Below are positions 33,502 through 44,904 of a stretch of 64,000 nt of DNA, one piece after another. Within the stretch, counting starts at the first letter, position 1; every line of letters starts with the position of its first letter. The stretch covers positions 15,776,068 to 15,840,067 of the forward strand of contig OZ005617.1 in the NCBI GenBank assembly GCA_963930655.1, given 5' to 3'. The notes beneath the pieces are model-generated. The model was not told the origin of the DNA and made no database searches. It saw only the letters and a list, made by a program, of their open reading frames with translations. This stretch comes from Myrica gale (Eukaryota > Streptophyta > Magnoliopsida > Fagales > Myricaceae). A program made the translations under genes and the position numbers.

Positions 33502-34476
33502 CTAAAGATGAAAAAGGCCCAAGGAGAGTAGTGAATTTTTGGACATCTCCTTGCCACGAACTCAAATGGTTAAGGGAGATGTTCCCACCGAATAAAGAAC
33601 AAAATTGAATATTTGTATTTACCCCCCAAAAAATAAATTTATAGCATAGTTGCACCTACAACCTTTGAGCTCACGAAGGGTTGCAATTAGGCTTTTGGTA
33701 ACGTTCGAATGATTGCCTCTGAAGTCTTTGTTAATCCCGTTAAGACAATAGTTGACTCGAATTTCAAAGCCACGTTATAATCGATTAAAACTCGACACTT
33801 GTCCACTTAAAACCCAGCTACCACGCATGCGACAGCTCAACGAGTGAACAAAATAAACCTATTTAATTACAAGACCTCGAAAAATAGAGAAAACACATTT
33901 TGGAATTTTTGTCTACCATGAAACAAACAGAGCATAAAGAAAATTTGACTTGCTTCATTTAATATCAATCTTTGTGGAAAAGAAATTAGATAACAAAAAG
34001 GATTCTTATTTGTAGGTATTACAGTCAGATAACTTACATCTAATCCGCCCACGAGCAACAACTTTGGCTACATTCCACTGTTAACGGCGAGAATAGGCTC
34101 TTTGTCCCAACATTTCCATGCTTTCCTCGTCTCAGAACACGCGCCGAGACTCATACGGCAAGCCTTTCCACGACCACACTCCTGCATTTTACGTTGAAAA
34201 GCACTCTCCATTTGGCATATGATGCTTTTACTCGGACGCTATTTGGATCGTCTAACATACCAAAACACAGCGCGTGAGTTGAAAATTCTTCTACACTTCC
34301 ATACACGTTGAGGCACTAAAATTCTCACATTCTCCTCCAAAACTAGTCGGTCAACATTCATGCTCCTAACAAGTAACAAGTAACAACTCTCTTCTTTCTC
34401 TCCGCCAAACCAAAGAGCGCCAATAAGTCTCCCTCTTAAACGTCTGTCTATTCTCTTTGGCATACCTCTGTTTCTC
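33502..34476. other. Intergenic / upstream region of the dynein light-chain gene
   Basis: About 1 kb without a recognised gene. Minus-strand frames antisense to the dynein leader (34239-34551) have no known motif. Confidence 0.45.
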
Positions 34477-34734
34477 ATGGAGAACCCAGAGAAATTCAAA
34501 GACAAGCAGGTCATGCGGCCGCTCTCTCAGCGGAGTATGGGGCCAACCCATGACTGCTCTGCAGCAGAGAAAGTGAAATTAGCTGCCACTGCAATCAGCC
34601 TCAACGTACGTTTGAGACCATCAGACATGCCCGCCCTCATGCAGGACCATGCCCTTCGCTATTCCAGGTCACTCCTCGATTCTGCACCCATATCCCGTCC
34701 CAACCCCACCCACCTAGCTCGAGCTCTCAAAAAG
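34477..34734 (+). CDS. LC8-type dynein light chain, exon 1
   Basis: Encodes residues 1-86: a plant-specific N-terminal extension ([16 protein letters not shown]) and the first helices of the LC8 fold ([30 protein letters not shown]). The exon ends CTCAAAAAG|GTGCGC at 34734/34735. Plants lack dynein motors. Their LC8-like proteins are thought to act as dimerising hubs for partner proteins, for example at nuclear pores. Confidence 0.88.
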
Positions 34735-34842
34735 GTGCGCACTTTATATATATTTTCTCTTCTCTTTTTGCTCGTGTCTTTTCTTTCTTTGCTGATCCTT
34801 GTCCTCTGTTTCTCTGCTCTAAGTTGTTGTTTTTGGTTACAG
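34735..34842 (+). other. Intron of the dynein light-chain gene
   Basis: 108 bp, GT at 34735 and acceptor GGTTACAG|GAG ending at 34842. Its translation is a hydrophobic Leu/Phe run, so an unspliced reading would falsely suggest a membrane protein. Confidence 0.9.
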
Positions 34843-35007
34843 GAGTTCGACTCTTTGTACGGACCAGCGTGGCACTGTGTGGTGGGGACGAGTTTCGGGT
34901 CGTTCGTGACTCACTCACCGGGCGGCTTCGTCTACTTCTCCATTGACTCGCTGTCGGTTCTGCTTTTCAAGACGGAGGTTCATTTGGTCACGGAACCAGC
35001 TACCTAA
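34843..35007 (+). CDS. LC8-type dynein light chain, exon 2
   Basis: Encodes residues 87-140 and the stop: [33 protein letters not shown] and SVLLFKTEV. These correspond to the LC8 beta strands that form the dimer and the peptide-binding groove (canonical WHCIVG, FGSYVTH, LLFK). The C-terminus continues about ten residues past the usual LC8 end. The whole product is 140 residues. Confidence 0.9.
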   Translation, partial: EFDSLYGPAWHCVVGTSFGSFVTHSPGGFVYFSIDSLSVLLFKTEVHLVTEPAT

Positions 35008-36801
35008 ATTACGAAATTCCCACGTGGCCGTAGGTAGATGAGAGCTGTCCAAGTTATTTTCTTCCAAAATGTCTCCTAAATTGTCTACTAGTAACTAAAC
35101 TTGATTTGATTTGATTTTCTCGGGAAAATTCTTTATCTGCATAGAAAATTCCCCCTCCTGAACAAGTCATTTGTCTGTGAACATATGAACCGAAGAAATC
35201 AACTGGAGAGTGAAATCATCGTGACGCTATTAGTGTCTGCTTTGTTTGCCATCATAATAATGGAAGCCATAACCATTCATCCAAAACAGAAAGAGTCTCC
35301 CATCTGCTTGTTCAGAAAATGACAATGATCAACTCTTTGATCCTCTCTGATGATGAATGCTTATTTGTTCCACTACATAATGGGCCAGAATCTCATGATC
35401 TCACTGTCTTCTTCCTCCGCCTGTTCCCTCTCGTCTCTGAGCACAATTCCGCGCCATACAGGCAAATGATATTTGGCTCCTTGGTTCCGTCGAAAAGCCC
35501 AGTCAATGTCATTTCGATTTGGTGGGACAAAACTAAAAAATCGTGTAATGCGCCTGCCTAGCCTGCTCAACCAGCATTATTATTTATCATCTCCGTTCCA
35601 TAAGCACACGCAAACATGAACTTTCAGACCAGAGGTCTCACTGTTTTGGGTTAGGTTGTCCTCTGGGTCTTGTCCTCTGGGTTTCATTTTCCCGAGACTG
35701 ATCGCTTCGCTTGGTTGCTAGTATGTTTTTTTAATTTTGGTCAGATGCAGTTGGTGCTCGACTGCTCCGACGAACTAAATCTTTACGGGAGTTGGTATTC
35801 TGCGTCACGGACCTCGGGATCACGCTTACTATCTATCTATTTCTTTTATACTTATTTCCAACGATTTCTTAACCTTAAACGTTACTAAAGAAAGAACAAA
35901 AAAAAACAAAGGCAAAAAATCATTTAGAAAAAGCCTCGGTGTGAGTGAGATAAGGAAAGAATGACGTATAAGTTCTATAGAGATTATTCTTCTCTTTGTT
36001 CTGCTGGCTATATCTTCTAATAAAAGAAAACTTGAGTATATAAACAAAAAAAAATTTGAGCATATAAACAGAAAAAAAATTTGACCATAGAATAAGCAAA
36101 GCTGAAGAGGTAGAAATTGAGGACAGATGATGCTTATTAGAGTCCCACATTGTTACGTGGATTATTGTAATAGGCTTATAAATGAAACTTCTCCTTTATA
36201 ATCTCATCTCATCCTTACATGACAAGTTAGCATGCAAATATACTCCATGAATATAGGTTTATAGACTGAACCACTTTCATTTAACCTTTTTTAAATGACT
36301 TGCATATAATAAGAGGAATCAGTGAGCTAAAGTTGGAGTTGAAAATAATCATATACAGAATTGTTAAATAACTGGATCCGGGAGGGTTTGCTTTAAATAA
36401 TGAATCCTTAAAAGAAGTCGATAACATGGATTTAAACCCCCCCGATTCAAACTCAAACACAACGACAGACGAGGGATTGAAATAGCTAGAACTCCAAAAG
36501 TCGATCTATCTGCTGTCAAGGGTTAAAACACGACCTGAAATGAATAACTGAAAACCATATATCTCTCCGAGAAAAAAAAAAGAAAACCATATATCTCTGC
36601 GGCAGGAAGGAAAGAGGCATATAAATATGCATCGCAATTTATCACGATTCCCCTCCCCTTCAAACCAAGCAGCTTTACACGGGGCACCATGTGAATCAAA
36701 ATGTGAAAAAGGAATAAAAAAGTTGTTGCTAATTTTGACTCGTGAGTGTATATGAACTGGAATCCTTTTGTCTAGTCAGATGTTGCACTTGCATCTACGA
36801 A
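35008..36801. other. Intergenic region between convergent dynein light-chain and KDSB genes
   Basis: 1.8 kb, including both 3' UTRs. Frames at 35319-35561 and 35670-35888 show no recognisable domain. A small direct repeat ACCATATATCTCT occurs at about 36556 and 36585. No mobile-element ends were seen. Confidence 0.45.
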
Positions 36802-39800
36802 CTAAGACAAGTTCCTCTCACGCATGTAATATTCAATCTTTTCCACGTCCTCTGGAGTGTCAACGCCGTGAGCCTCATGGTCTACTTTGATCACCTGCAA
36901 GAAACGGATGTATGTAAACTTCGACGCATCCATATTTCAGCATGAAAATGGCATGAATCTCAGTGTTACATCCTGTTATCAAGCAGTACTTGGAAAACAA
37001 AGAATCGGGGATGTAAAAATGCAGAGAAAAAAAGCAGGCTCATAAACAGTAGGCATGGATGCTCCACTAAAATTAGAACAATCCATCATGATATGGATAC
37101 TTTTCTAATGCTAGCCTAATTGCTCTCATCTCAGATGTATTTGCAGCTTTTTATGAGGTTGGCTGCTTTTTACACGTCTAGTCTTTTTACATTTTTCTAA
37201 AGCAAACACCATTTACTAAGAGTTCGTTCTTCTAGTGAGCGCACCTCCTCCAATCATCAAATTCAATTTTACAGTTAAAGGAAAAAAATTCAAAAAAAAA
37301 AAAAAAAGATGGGAAATACAACGATCAAGTCATCCAAACCCACTGGAAGATGACAGTTTGATTTCAAACTTTCCCTACCAGGTAAGAATGGAGAAGAATC
37401 TCCAACTCACATTTTAAATTTCCCTTTCAAAATTTACCTACCTGCTAGCATGATGGAAAATGTAATTCTTTTCCAGACTCTCACAACCACTAAGCAGAAG
37501 CATACCCAACTTGGTAACATGAGAGGATAAGGAGGTGGAAAAACCTGCTTTAAGATCTTCAAAAATAACTACACAAAATTTCCATCTACTTTTTGTTTTT
37601 TGGTGGGCAAAATTTCCAATCTACTTAAGAGAACAAACTCATATTGTTTCATAATGAGCCTTGACATGAGTCAAGAAAGTAGTGAGTTGGAAATAGAACA
37701 AGTCAGTAGGCGGAATAAATAATGACCAAATTACTTTAATACCTTCATCTTATACCCATTCTCCAGAACTTTCAGCTGTTCCAGATCTTCTTCTAGTTGC
37801 AATGGGGTAGGTTGAAGCTCTGGATATATCTTCAAAAACTTTGAATCATAGCTCTAGCAGAATATAGAACAAAGAACTATCAACTCGGTGAAAAATAATG
37901 CGTAACACCCCATAATATATGCTAATAGAATCTTGCGACCACTACTATTTCTGTTGTGAAAGAAAAATGTCATTTTGATACCTGGATTCCAAGATGAAGC
38001 AAATATGGAAATTGGGGATTGACCTTTCCTGACCTGCATCGATTAGGCATACATAGGCATTTAAGTCTTATTAAGCACTCTCTAGAACATAATATTTCCA
38101 TGAAGCTTAACATGATTTCCAGAAAGCAACCAATTTATATTTTAAGGCTACAAAAACAAAGCTTGCGGTCTTTGAAATTTGGCCGATGTTCAATTTTGTC
38201 TTTGAAACACTAGATTATGACTGAGTAAAGCAGCCTCTCATTAATGACTTTTATGCAATCGAATTCCAACTGTGGACAGAAGAACTATATTTCTCCCTTT
38301 CAAAGCATTCAAGGGTGTATTGCAACTTCTTAAATTTTATTAAGGACGAAAGATGTATATCAAGACAGATGTACATGAACATACACAAAAAAGAGAAAAA
38401 AAAAAAAGTTTAGACATACATAAAGCCATAGACTCACTTGTTATATGGTATCAGCCCCCTTGAAAAATAGATGGCATAGCCTTTATTATCCACCACACAT
38501 TTCACTCGATTTGGATCAAATGCATCTTCCGGCTTTAACGATGTAACTGCAGTGCTAAACACTGCATCTGGGGCTGCCTACAGTGAACACAATAAATTCT
38601 AACATGACTACAATGATAGAAACTAAGTAATGACATATATCAAAACAATGGAAAGAAGAGCTTTCTTTCAACCAAACATAACAGCCATACGATATGTAAC
38701 GGCCATCATCTATTTTGGATGTGAGGGTCAGATGAGACTTTTAGTGGAAAAGTTGTAGCTAGAGAAGGCTGACACAATTCCTTTGTTTTTGAGGTGGCAA
38801 AACAATTTATGAGCCATAAGCTGTAAGGATAAAAAAGTTACCTGCAGAGCCTGAACAACTCCATCTATAATCTCAGGTTCGATAAGAGGCTCATCTCCCT
38901 GAATATTGACAACGATGTCATACTTCTTTTCAAGCTTTTGAAGAGCTTCATTGCAGCGCTCAGTACCTACAGTTTCAAAAGAATCAGACACTACTGGACT
39001 CCATGACAATATGAATTTTGAAAGGAAAAAAAAACTATGAGCCTACCATTTCTACAAGATTCTGATGTCATGATGACATTGGCACCAAATCCTCGACAGC
39101 ATTCCGCAATCTTTTCATCATCCGTTGCCACAACTAGACCAACAAACCAGGAATGAGATTTAGAAAACTGAGCAACAAAAAGAAAGAGAAAGAGGGGGGA
39201 CAGTGAAGCAAGATGCAGAGTCATAATAAGAAAGGAGGATTTGCAGGAAAATGTTCCAAAATCTTGTATATAGATTGATTTAGACGCACTGGTTACCACC
39301 TATACAACGTCAGGTTTGGTGTTCTGTTAGAGGCCATAGTCCAGAAGGAAAGGTAACAGAAGTTATTCCATCCTAGCAAAATCAAGCAACTTTTTGACCT
39401 ACATTTCCAATCAGTGAACTTGAACACATTAACAAGAGAAATGAAATAGAACAGAACAAGTCATTTATCCTTTATTGATTCAGTTCAGATCCCTAATTGA
39501 AGGAAGGTTGCAATTCAATAACAACGGTAAGAACTACTGAAAATATATGCCATCCAAAAGGGAGGCACAATTCAACAACGGCGCTACATCATTAGTTGTG
39601 CAAGATGGAACAAGTGAAAGCAAGATTGAAGCACTAGCAAACTTCACCATATTATAAAGCCAAGAATCTAAGGCATATAATCATATCAAATAATAGGAAA
39701 CTCCAGTATCTATACGTACCAATATGGTCCAGTGAGCTTGCCAGTTTTGTCCTCTCCCATGTTCTCTGAAGAAAGCGAATCAACAAAAAGGTTTAGAATC

Positions 39801-41542
39801 TTAGAGGGTGGGGTAGCCTCTGTGCAGTAAACATTTGATATTTTTCGATTGGTGATTGGGAATAGTAACTAAAGTTGCACAAAAAAGATGCCAATTGGGG
39901 CCCACGCCAAAACTAGGCACAATTCTATATTGGGAGTTGGATTCTTTTTTCATTTTGCCGGCTCCATCATAATAAAATGGCAAAACTGCTTTCCTATGCG
40001 GCCTGGGCGGCAGTGACTTCAAGAGTCCCAAGACATAGACCTCTATTTCCTTGTGAATCCTATAATGAAACAGTGCTCATTAAAGCAAGTTCTGCAAATG
40101 CACTGGAATATGCGAGTAGAATCCATTCTGCAGCTTCCACTGACCTCAGGGGACTGCTAGAAAGCTGCTAGTGAATTCAATGACTAGGATTAAATGATAA
40201 TCAGAGCTAAGTAAATATTTCAAAGCCTCAATACGTAGTATTGGTAGGCAACACATTTATGCCTGTCATAATGTTTCATCACACATCTCTGTCCTTTTTC
40301 TCTTTGTTTCCTTCGGTTATGTATTTTGAGGCAGATAACACTACCTCTTTAGTTCTATATGGTCTACCCTTAAATTTCTTATGCTAATTCTTCAATGACG
40401 ACACCTTTCTTTCCCCAAAATAAGTATAGATGGAGAGAAAATGATGAAGCAAATAAGTTTCATCGAGGTTTGAACCATAAACACTCGAAGAGGTGCAATG
40501 CTGTAGTTTTTTTCCTTCTAAATCGAAAACATTTCAAAGTCTAGAGAAGTTCGATATCACTCTATTATTTACTTGATAAAACATTCTCCAGCCGCCGCAT
40601 TTCCTCCAATGGTACATTATCAATTTGCAAATGCCGCAAGTTCCTCATAGTTCATACAAAACACACTTCGTCCTCCAATTAACATCCCACTACATTCATA
40701 ATTGCTAGATAAATTCTCAAAGGAAAAACTATCACAAAATTTCAACTATATGTTTATATTAGAATTTACACAATATGTGAAAGGTGAGCCTAACTCAACT
40801 CCAAAAGACGCCTTGAAGAGTGAGGGATGTCACACCCTTATAAGGAGCACATTGACTAGTTTCTCTAGCAATGTGGGACTTCCAACACGCCCCCTCACGT
40901 GTGGCAGGAGAACATCCAAGCCAACACGTGGAAATGAGTGACGGTGGACCACAAACTAGGAACTTTGCTCTGATACCATATTAGAATTTACACAATATGT
41001 GAAAGGTGAGCCTAACTCAACTCCAAAAGACGCCTTGAAGAGTGAGGGATGTCACACCCTTATAAGGAGCACATTGACTAGTTTCTCTAGCAATGTGGGA
41101 CTTCCAACAGTTTAGTTCAGATAAAACAGAGAAATACACGAAATCTAAAACAGATTTCCCATTAACTCGACGATAAAAAATGGTGGGAATTGGAACTAGA
41201 TATTTAATACGCGACGTAAAGAATTAGTTAATAAGCAATTCACACAAAGATATGAAGTTTAGAGTTACATATAGGAGAAGCGGAGCAATTGGGCACCTGA
41301 ATCATGGGCTTTCCGAGGATATGAGCGAGAGGCTTGCCCTGGAATCTTGAGGATGCGAAACGGGCAGGTATGATCCCGACGACCCGGCTCCTGAACTTCC
41401 TGGATCGACCCAGATAGGCGCGAGCGCCGACCGCTACCGCAATTGCGACTCCGGCGATGACGCCATGCACGATCCACGCCTTGGCATTGTTGGAAAACGA
41501 AGAAGACGAAGACGAAGATGAGGAAGAAGAACAAATTGACAT
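36802..41542 (-). CDS. KDSB: CMP-KDO synthetase (3-deoxy-manno-octulosonate cytidylyltransferase), 8 exons
   Basis: Joins KDO and CTP to give CMP-KDO, the donor for KDO in pectin rhamnogalacturonan II. Plant enzymes are anchored to the outer mitochondrial membrane. Exons on the minus strand: 41542-41297, 39765-39720, 39133-39047, 38966-38842, 38577-38438, 38033-37982, 37853-37743, 36894-36802. All borders are GT..AG and phases fit, giving 900 nt and 299 residues. A Ser-rich N-terminus is followed by a membrane segment at about 23-43, then the nucleotide-binding loop GIIPARFASSRFQGKPL, VVATDDEKIAE, NIQGDEPLIEPEIID, FDPNRVKCVVDN, LLHLGIQ, EEDLEQLKVLE and KVDHEAHGVDTPEDVEKIE. I chose the ATG at 41542 (MSICSSS) because it matches the usual family start; an upstream in-frame ATG at 41668 would add 42 atypical residues. 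Confidence 0.95.
40757..41109 (-). mobile_element. Complete TRIM retroelement in KDSB intron 1
   Basis: A 353 bp terminal-repeat retrotransposon in miniature. The 131 bp LTRs at 40757-40887 and 40979-41109 appear identical. Read on the minus strand they begin TGTTGGAAGTCCCACATTG. The tRNA-iMet primer site TGGTATCAGAGC (40978-40967) abuts the 5' LTR, a purine tract GAGGGGGCG (40896-40888) abuts the 3' LTR, and the internal part is only 91 bp. The target duplication GTTTA is at 40752-40756 and 41110-41114. It is noncoding and needs enzymes in trans. It lies between KDSB exons 1 and 2, in the same orientation as the gene. Confidence 0.95.
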
Positions 41543-42292
41543 TGGGTTCATGCGGTTGATCTGTCTGTGGATTCCTCTCTCATCTATAGGTAAGGGTGGA
41601 AGAAATTTCAGTGCCGTGTCGGTGTGTTGAGTTGCATCTATGTAGTCGGTGTCTTTTGTCTTCGACAACGGTACATGAGAAATGTTGTAGATCCATCTTG
41701 TTCAGTGAGGAGTAAATATTTTTTTAAATTGTAGTCTTCGAAATTCTTTAAAAAAAAGGGCTGTTGGGTTGATTTGGACACACGAACATACACGATTATC
41801 GGGATTTAAACTATCAACCATTTCAACATATTTTATAATTTATATAATAAATTGACTTAAATTTATCCATAGAGTTTCAACTTTTTTCCGTATTAATCCT
41901 TATAATAATTTTTTTCAATGTTGACAATGTCATATCTAACAGAAGCACGACACTCATGTCACATCTAATAAAAACATGTCACTCATTAGACTCAACATCC
42001 CACTCTGCCACCTGGACCGAGTGATCAAATTGCAGAGACAATTCGGAGAGAGTGGTGGGTCCTGCCAGAGACTCACACCTGCCTGAACAACACCCACTTG
42101 CCTGAGCAGGGTGGATGGGCATGACCTACCACTCTCTCTGAATTGCGCCTGGTGAACAAATTGCAAATGATCCTGATCCCTGCCACCTCAAGCCAATTAA
42201 AACAAAAACACGCTGTTTTGGACCAAATCTCATTCTTTCATCTTGAAGGACCCCAAATGGAGCTTCCAAAATATACAGAGAGCGGCAAGAAT
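41543..42292. other. KDSB upstream region with a small inverted repeat
   Basis: The first part should hold the KDSB leader and promoter. 42025-42140 holds an imperfect hairpin: CAATTCGGAGAGAGTGGT against ACCACTCTCTCTGAATTG, about 30 bp arms with about a 50 bp loop. 41800-41940 resembles 45845-45930 inverted (AAGTTGAAACTC, ATAAATTTAA), a degraded common repeat. No further gene was seen. Confidence 0.5.
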
Positions 42293-43734
42293 TGATAGGT
42301 CCAAGTACAAGGAAATAACGAAATGGATAGATTAGCTCCGATTAGGGAGGAGCAAAGTCCACAATACAATACTTTTCTTTTTTCTTCTTTACCACAAACA
42401 CTACGTACAACTTAAATAACTTGCTAATATAACTAAACAAATAACTTGCTAAAATAACTCCTCTAATAGCTGAACATGCTCAGAATCTCAAGGTACCACT
42501 TCCCACTAGTCTGTGCCATTTCTTCTTGGATAACTACCCACGTACTATTTCCCCTTGGTAACTGCTTGCCATTTCTTCTAGGCTGTTACTAGATGTTCTT
42601 CGAAATATTTGGGATTGAGATGATGTTCCCTTCGTGACCTATCAATACCCCCTTCTTTCAGTGGATCCTTGTCCTCAAGGTCCACGTGGACTCAACTCAA
42701 AAAACTGTCCATGTCACCATTCGACCATGCTTTGAATTCAAGCTACCCCTAGGTAGCCCACAAAATCGACGTGGATCCACATCTCCATAGTTGGTCGAAC
42801 TTCCAAGGTTGCTTTGTGCCTGAGCCTGTGCCAAGACCTGTTGTTGTTGCGATGCCAAAAGAAACTGATTTTGGGTTGGCAGATTAGGCTTTTGTACTTG
42901 AACGCCTAAACTTGGTCGTAGCTGGTCAATTCCAGTTAAAGGCCAACCCTTAAGTGGAAGTCCAGTGACACCTTGACTTAATCCTGCACCACAAAGTCTA
43001 GATTTTGTCTGAAAAATGGCTTGTCCGTAAATTGATGAAGGATCCATAGGCAAACTTTTCTGACTCGCACCCAAGTTAACATCACTTTTGATGTCAGTTG
43101 GCAAAGGACTTCGCCCCTGGATTTGCTGCAATGTGACAGACATGTTCCCCGAATTACCACGTACCAACTGGCCTGAATGATTGGTGGTTGATTTAGTCGG
43201 GCCATCTTATTTGCATCAAGAAGAGCTTCGGACAAGTAGTTGATTGAAGCTTCCAGTTGGTGGAGTTTGCTATCAACACCGAGCAATATTTTGTGGAAGC
43301 GTTCTTGAAGGCTGCCAACTCTTACTTCTAAAAGCTCGATTCTCTCTTTGTGAGTGACCATTGAACCAAGCTCTGATACCATTGATAGGTCTCAGTACAA
43401 AGAAATAACGAAATGGATAGATTAGCTCCGATTAGGGAGGAGCAAAGTCCACAATACAATACTTTTCTTTTTTCTTCTTTACCACAAACATTACGTACAA
43501 CTTAAATAACTTGCTAATATAACTAAACAGATAACTTGCTAAAATAACTTCTCCAATAGCTGAACATGCTCAGAATCTCAAGGTACCACTTCCCACTAGT
43601 CTGTGCCATTTTTTCTTGAATAACTACCCACGTACTACTTCCCCTTGGTAACTTCTTGCCATTTCTTCTGGGCTGTTACTAGATGTTCTTCGAAATATTT
43701 GGGATTGAGATGATGTTCCCTTGGTGACCTATCA
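42293..43734 (-). mobile_element. Small LTR retroelement carrying a captured LEUNIG_HOMOLOG-like fragment
   Basis: The LTRs at 42293-42644 and 43383-43734 (352 bp each) begin TGATAGGTC and end GACCTATCA, and differ at roughly a dozen sites. On the minus strand the tRNA-iMet primer site TGGTATCAGAGC (43381-43370) lies one base after the 5' LTR, and the purine tract GAAAGAAGGGGGTAT precedes the 3' LTR. The flanks AGAAT and AGAAC match at 4 of 5. The 738 bp interior has a coiled-coil, gag-like start (43377-43195) and then a host-derived fragment. No protease, RT or integrase is present, so it is non-autonomous. Confidence 0.92.
42725..43182 (-). pseudogene. LEUNIG_HOMOLOG-like corepressor fragment inside the LTR element
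   Basis: The minus-strand frame from about 43182 reads NHSGQLVRGNSGNMSVTLQQIQG, GLPLKGWPLTGIDQLRPSLG, then a Gln-rich stretch (ASQQQQVLAQAQAQ) and DVDPRRFCGLPRGSLN. This order is that of the middle, Gln-rich part of LEUNIG_HOMOLOG, between the LUFS domain and the WD40 repeats, which acts with adaptor proteins in transcriptional repression. About 150 codons run without an intron or stop. The preceding gag-like frame is out of phase with it. No LUFS or WD40 part is present. Whether it is expressed is unknown. Confidence 0.8.
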
Positions 43735-44637
43735 AGAACTAGCATCTTTCTAGGTAGTATCTTTTGTGGTTTGTTGCATATCTTGTTGCGTTCATATTTG
43801 CATGGGTTCAACAAGGACTAGCATCTTTCTGGGAAGCTTCAGGACCTTGTGATGTGAAAATCTGATTCCCATTTTTTTTTTCTTAGAGCTTTGGGCTGTT
43901 TCATTTTCTAGATTTTTCTTTTTCCGAATATACCAATTTATTCGTGATGATATCATGAAGAACGTGAACCCTATAAAAGCCCATAAAGGCCCAATTCGAG
44001 ATTTGGACATAAGCCCATATAACAAACCAATAAAGCAGAATTGGTCAAACTTGGTATATGACCATGAAGAAGAACCTCCCACGATCGATTATAAAGGATA
44101 GGATCATGTTTGGTGTTATCTCTGCTTCCTGTCTGCCTGATCACGTTTTAAATCGGGCTTCGTTTCCTTTTGTGTAGCTAATTGGTTTCTGAAAGGTTTG
44201 CAGAGAAAAAAAAGAAGAAGAAGATTATACAGGATAGGAGAAAAACCGCCGGGGCAAAGGCCATGATGGGAGCGGAACCTAAAAGGAGAGGGAATTGGAG
44301 AAGTGAGTATAAATGGAAGAAAGCAGAAGAGGAAAAGGTACACAATGAATAGTAGAGAGATATACTGAAATAGTAGATATACCGACAAAGAGAGCTAACT
44401 TAACCATCAGAAGACTTACTGTCGGTGGAGGGGATTGTTGTCTTGTGTGTTGCAGGAACGAAGAGGAGAAGAGGAACGAAGCTGTAGTTCTAAATAGTCA
44501 CCATAAATCATCTAGTTGATTATTGTGATTCACCAATTCCATCACTACTTCCTGAATGTGGAACAAGTAGGTGATGACAATTTTCTTTACTAGATCTTTC
44601 TCTGAGTTGACCACGTTTAACATCTAATGGAACCAAA
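43735..44637. other. Intergenic, no gene recognised
   Basis: About 0.9 kb. Minus-strand frames at 43792-44082 and 44116-44388 are hydrophobic or basic without domain signals. Confidence 0.45.
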
Positions 44638-44904
44638 TGTTTAGGTTGAAGGTTCCATACCCATACAAGTTGCCCTTATCCTATCTTATCTCCTACAACT
44701 AGCCAACTAGCCAAATTGCATCTTATCCCTTCCTCCTATAAATAGACATGTAGAGCATGAAGAAAAATTACGCTGGACGAGCATTAGAGATAAGAGAAAT
44801 AGAGAGTGATTGTAAGGAGGAGTTGTTCTTGTTATTTCAATAAGATTTTTCCTTCCGAATAGGTCTCGTTTCTATTATTTTCGATTCCTATTTTCCCAAC
44901 ATAG
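44638..44904 (+). repeat. LTR-like sequence upstream of the trihelix copy
   Basis: Runs from TGTTTAGG to CCCAACA. It has a TATA-like CCTATAAATAGAC at about 44737, a downstream GAGAGTGATTGTAAGGAGG and AATAAGATTTT, the promoter and poly(A) signals of many plant copia LTRs. No primer-binding site follows, and the trihelix coding sequence starts directly after it. Only one copy was seen, so calling it an LTR is an inference. Confidence 0.45.

Noticed and set aside
34477..35007. Uninterrupted 176-codon frame as a membrane protein
   Set aside because: The hydrophobic middle is the translation of a 108 bp GT..AG intron. Splicing gives a normal LC8 light chain.
41543..41668. Upstream ATG at 41668 as the KDSB start
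   Set aside because: The added 42 residues are atypical, whereas the MSICSSS start at 41542 fits the family.
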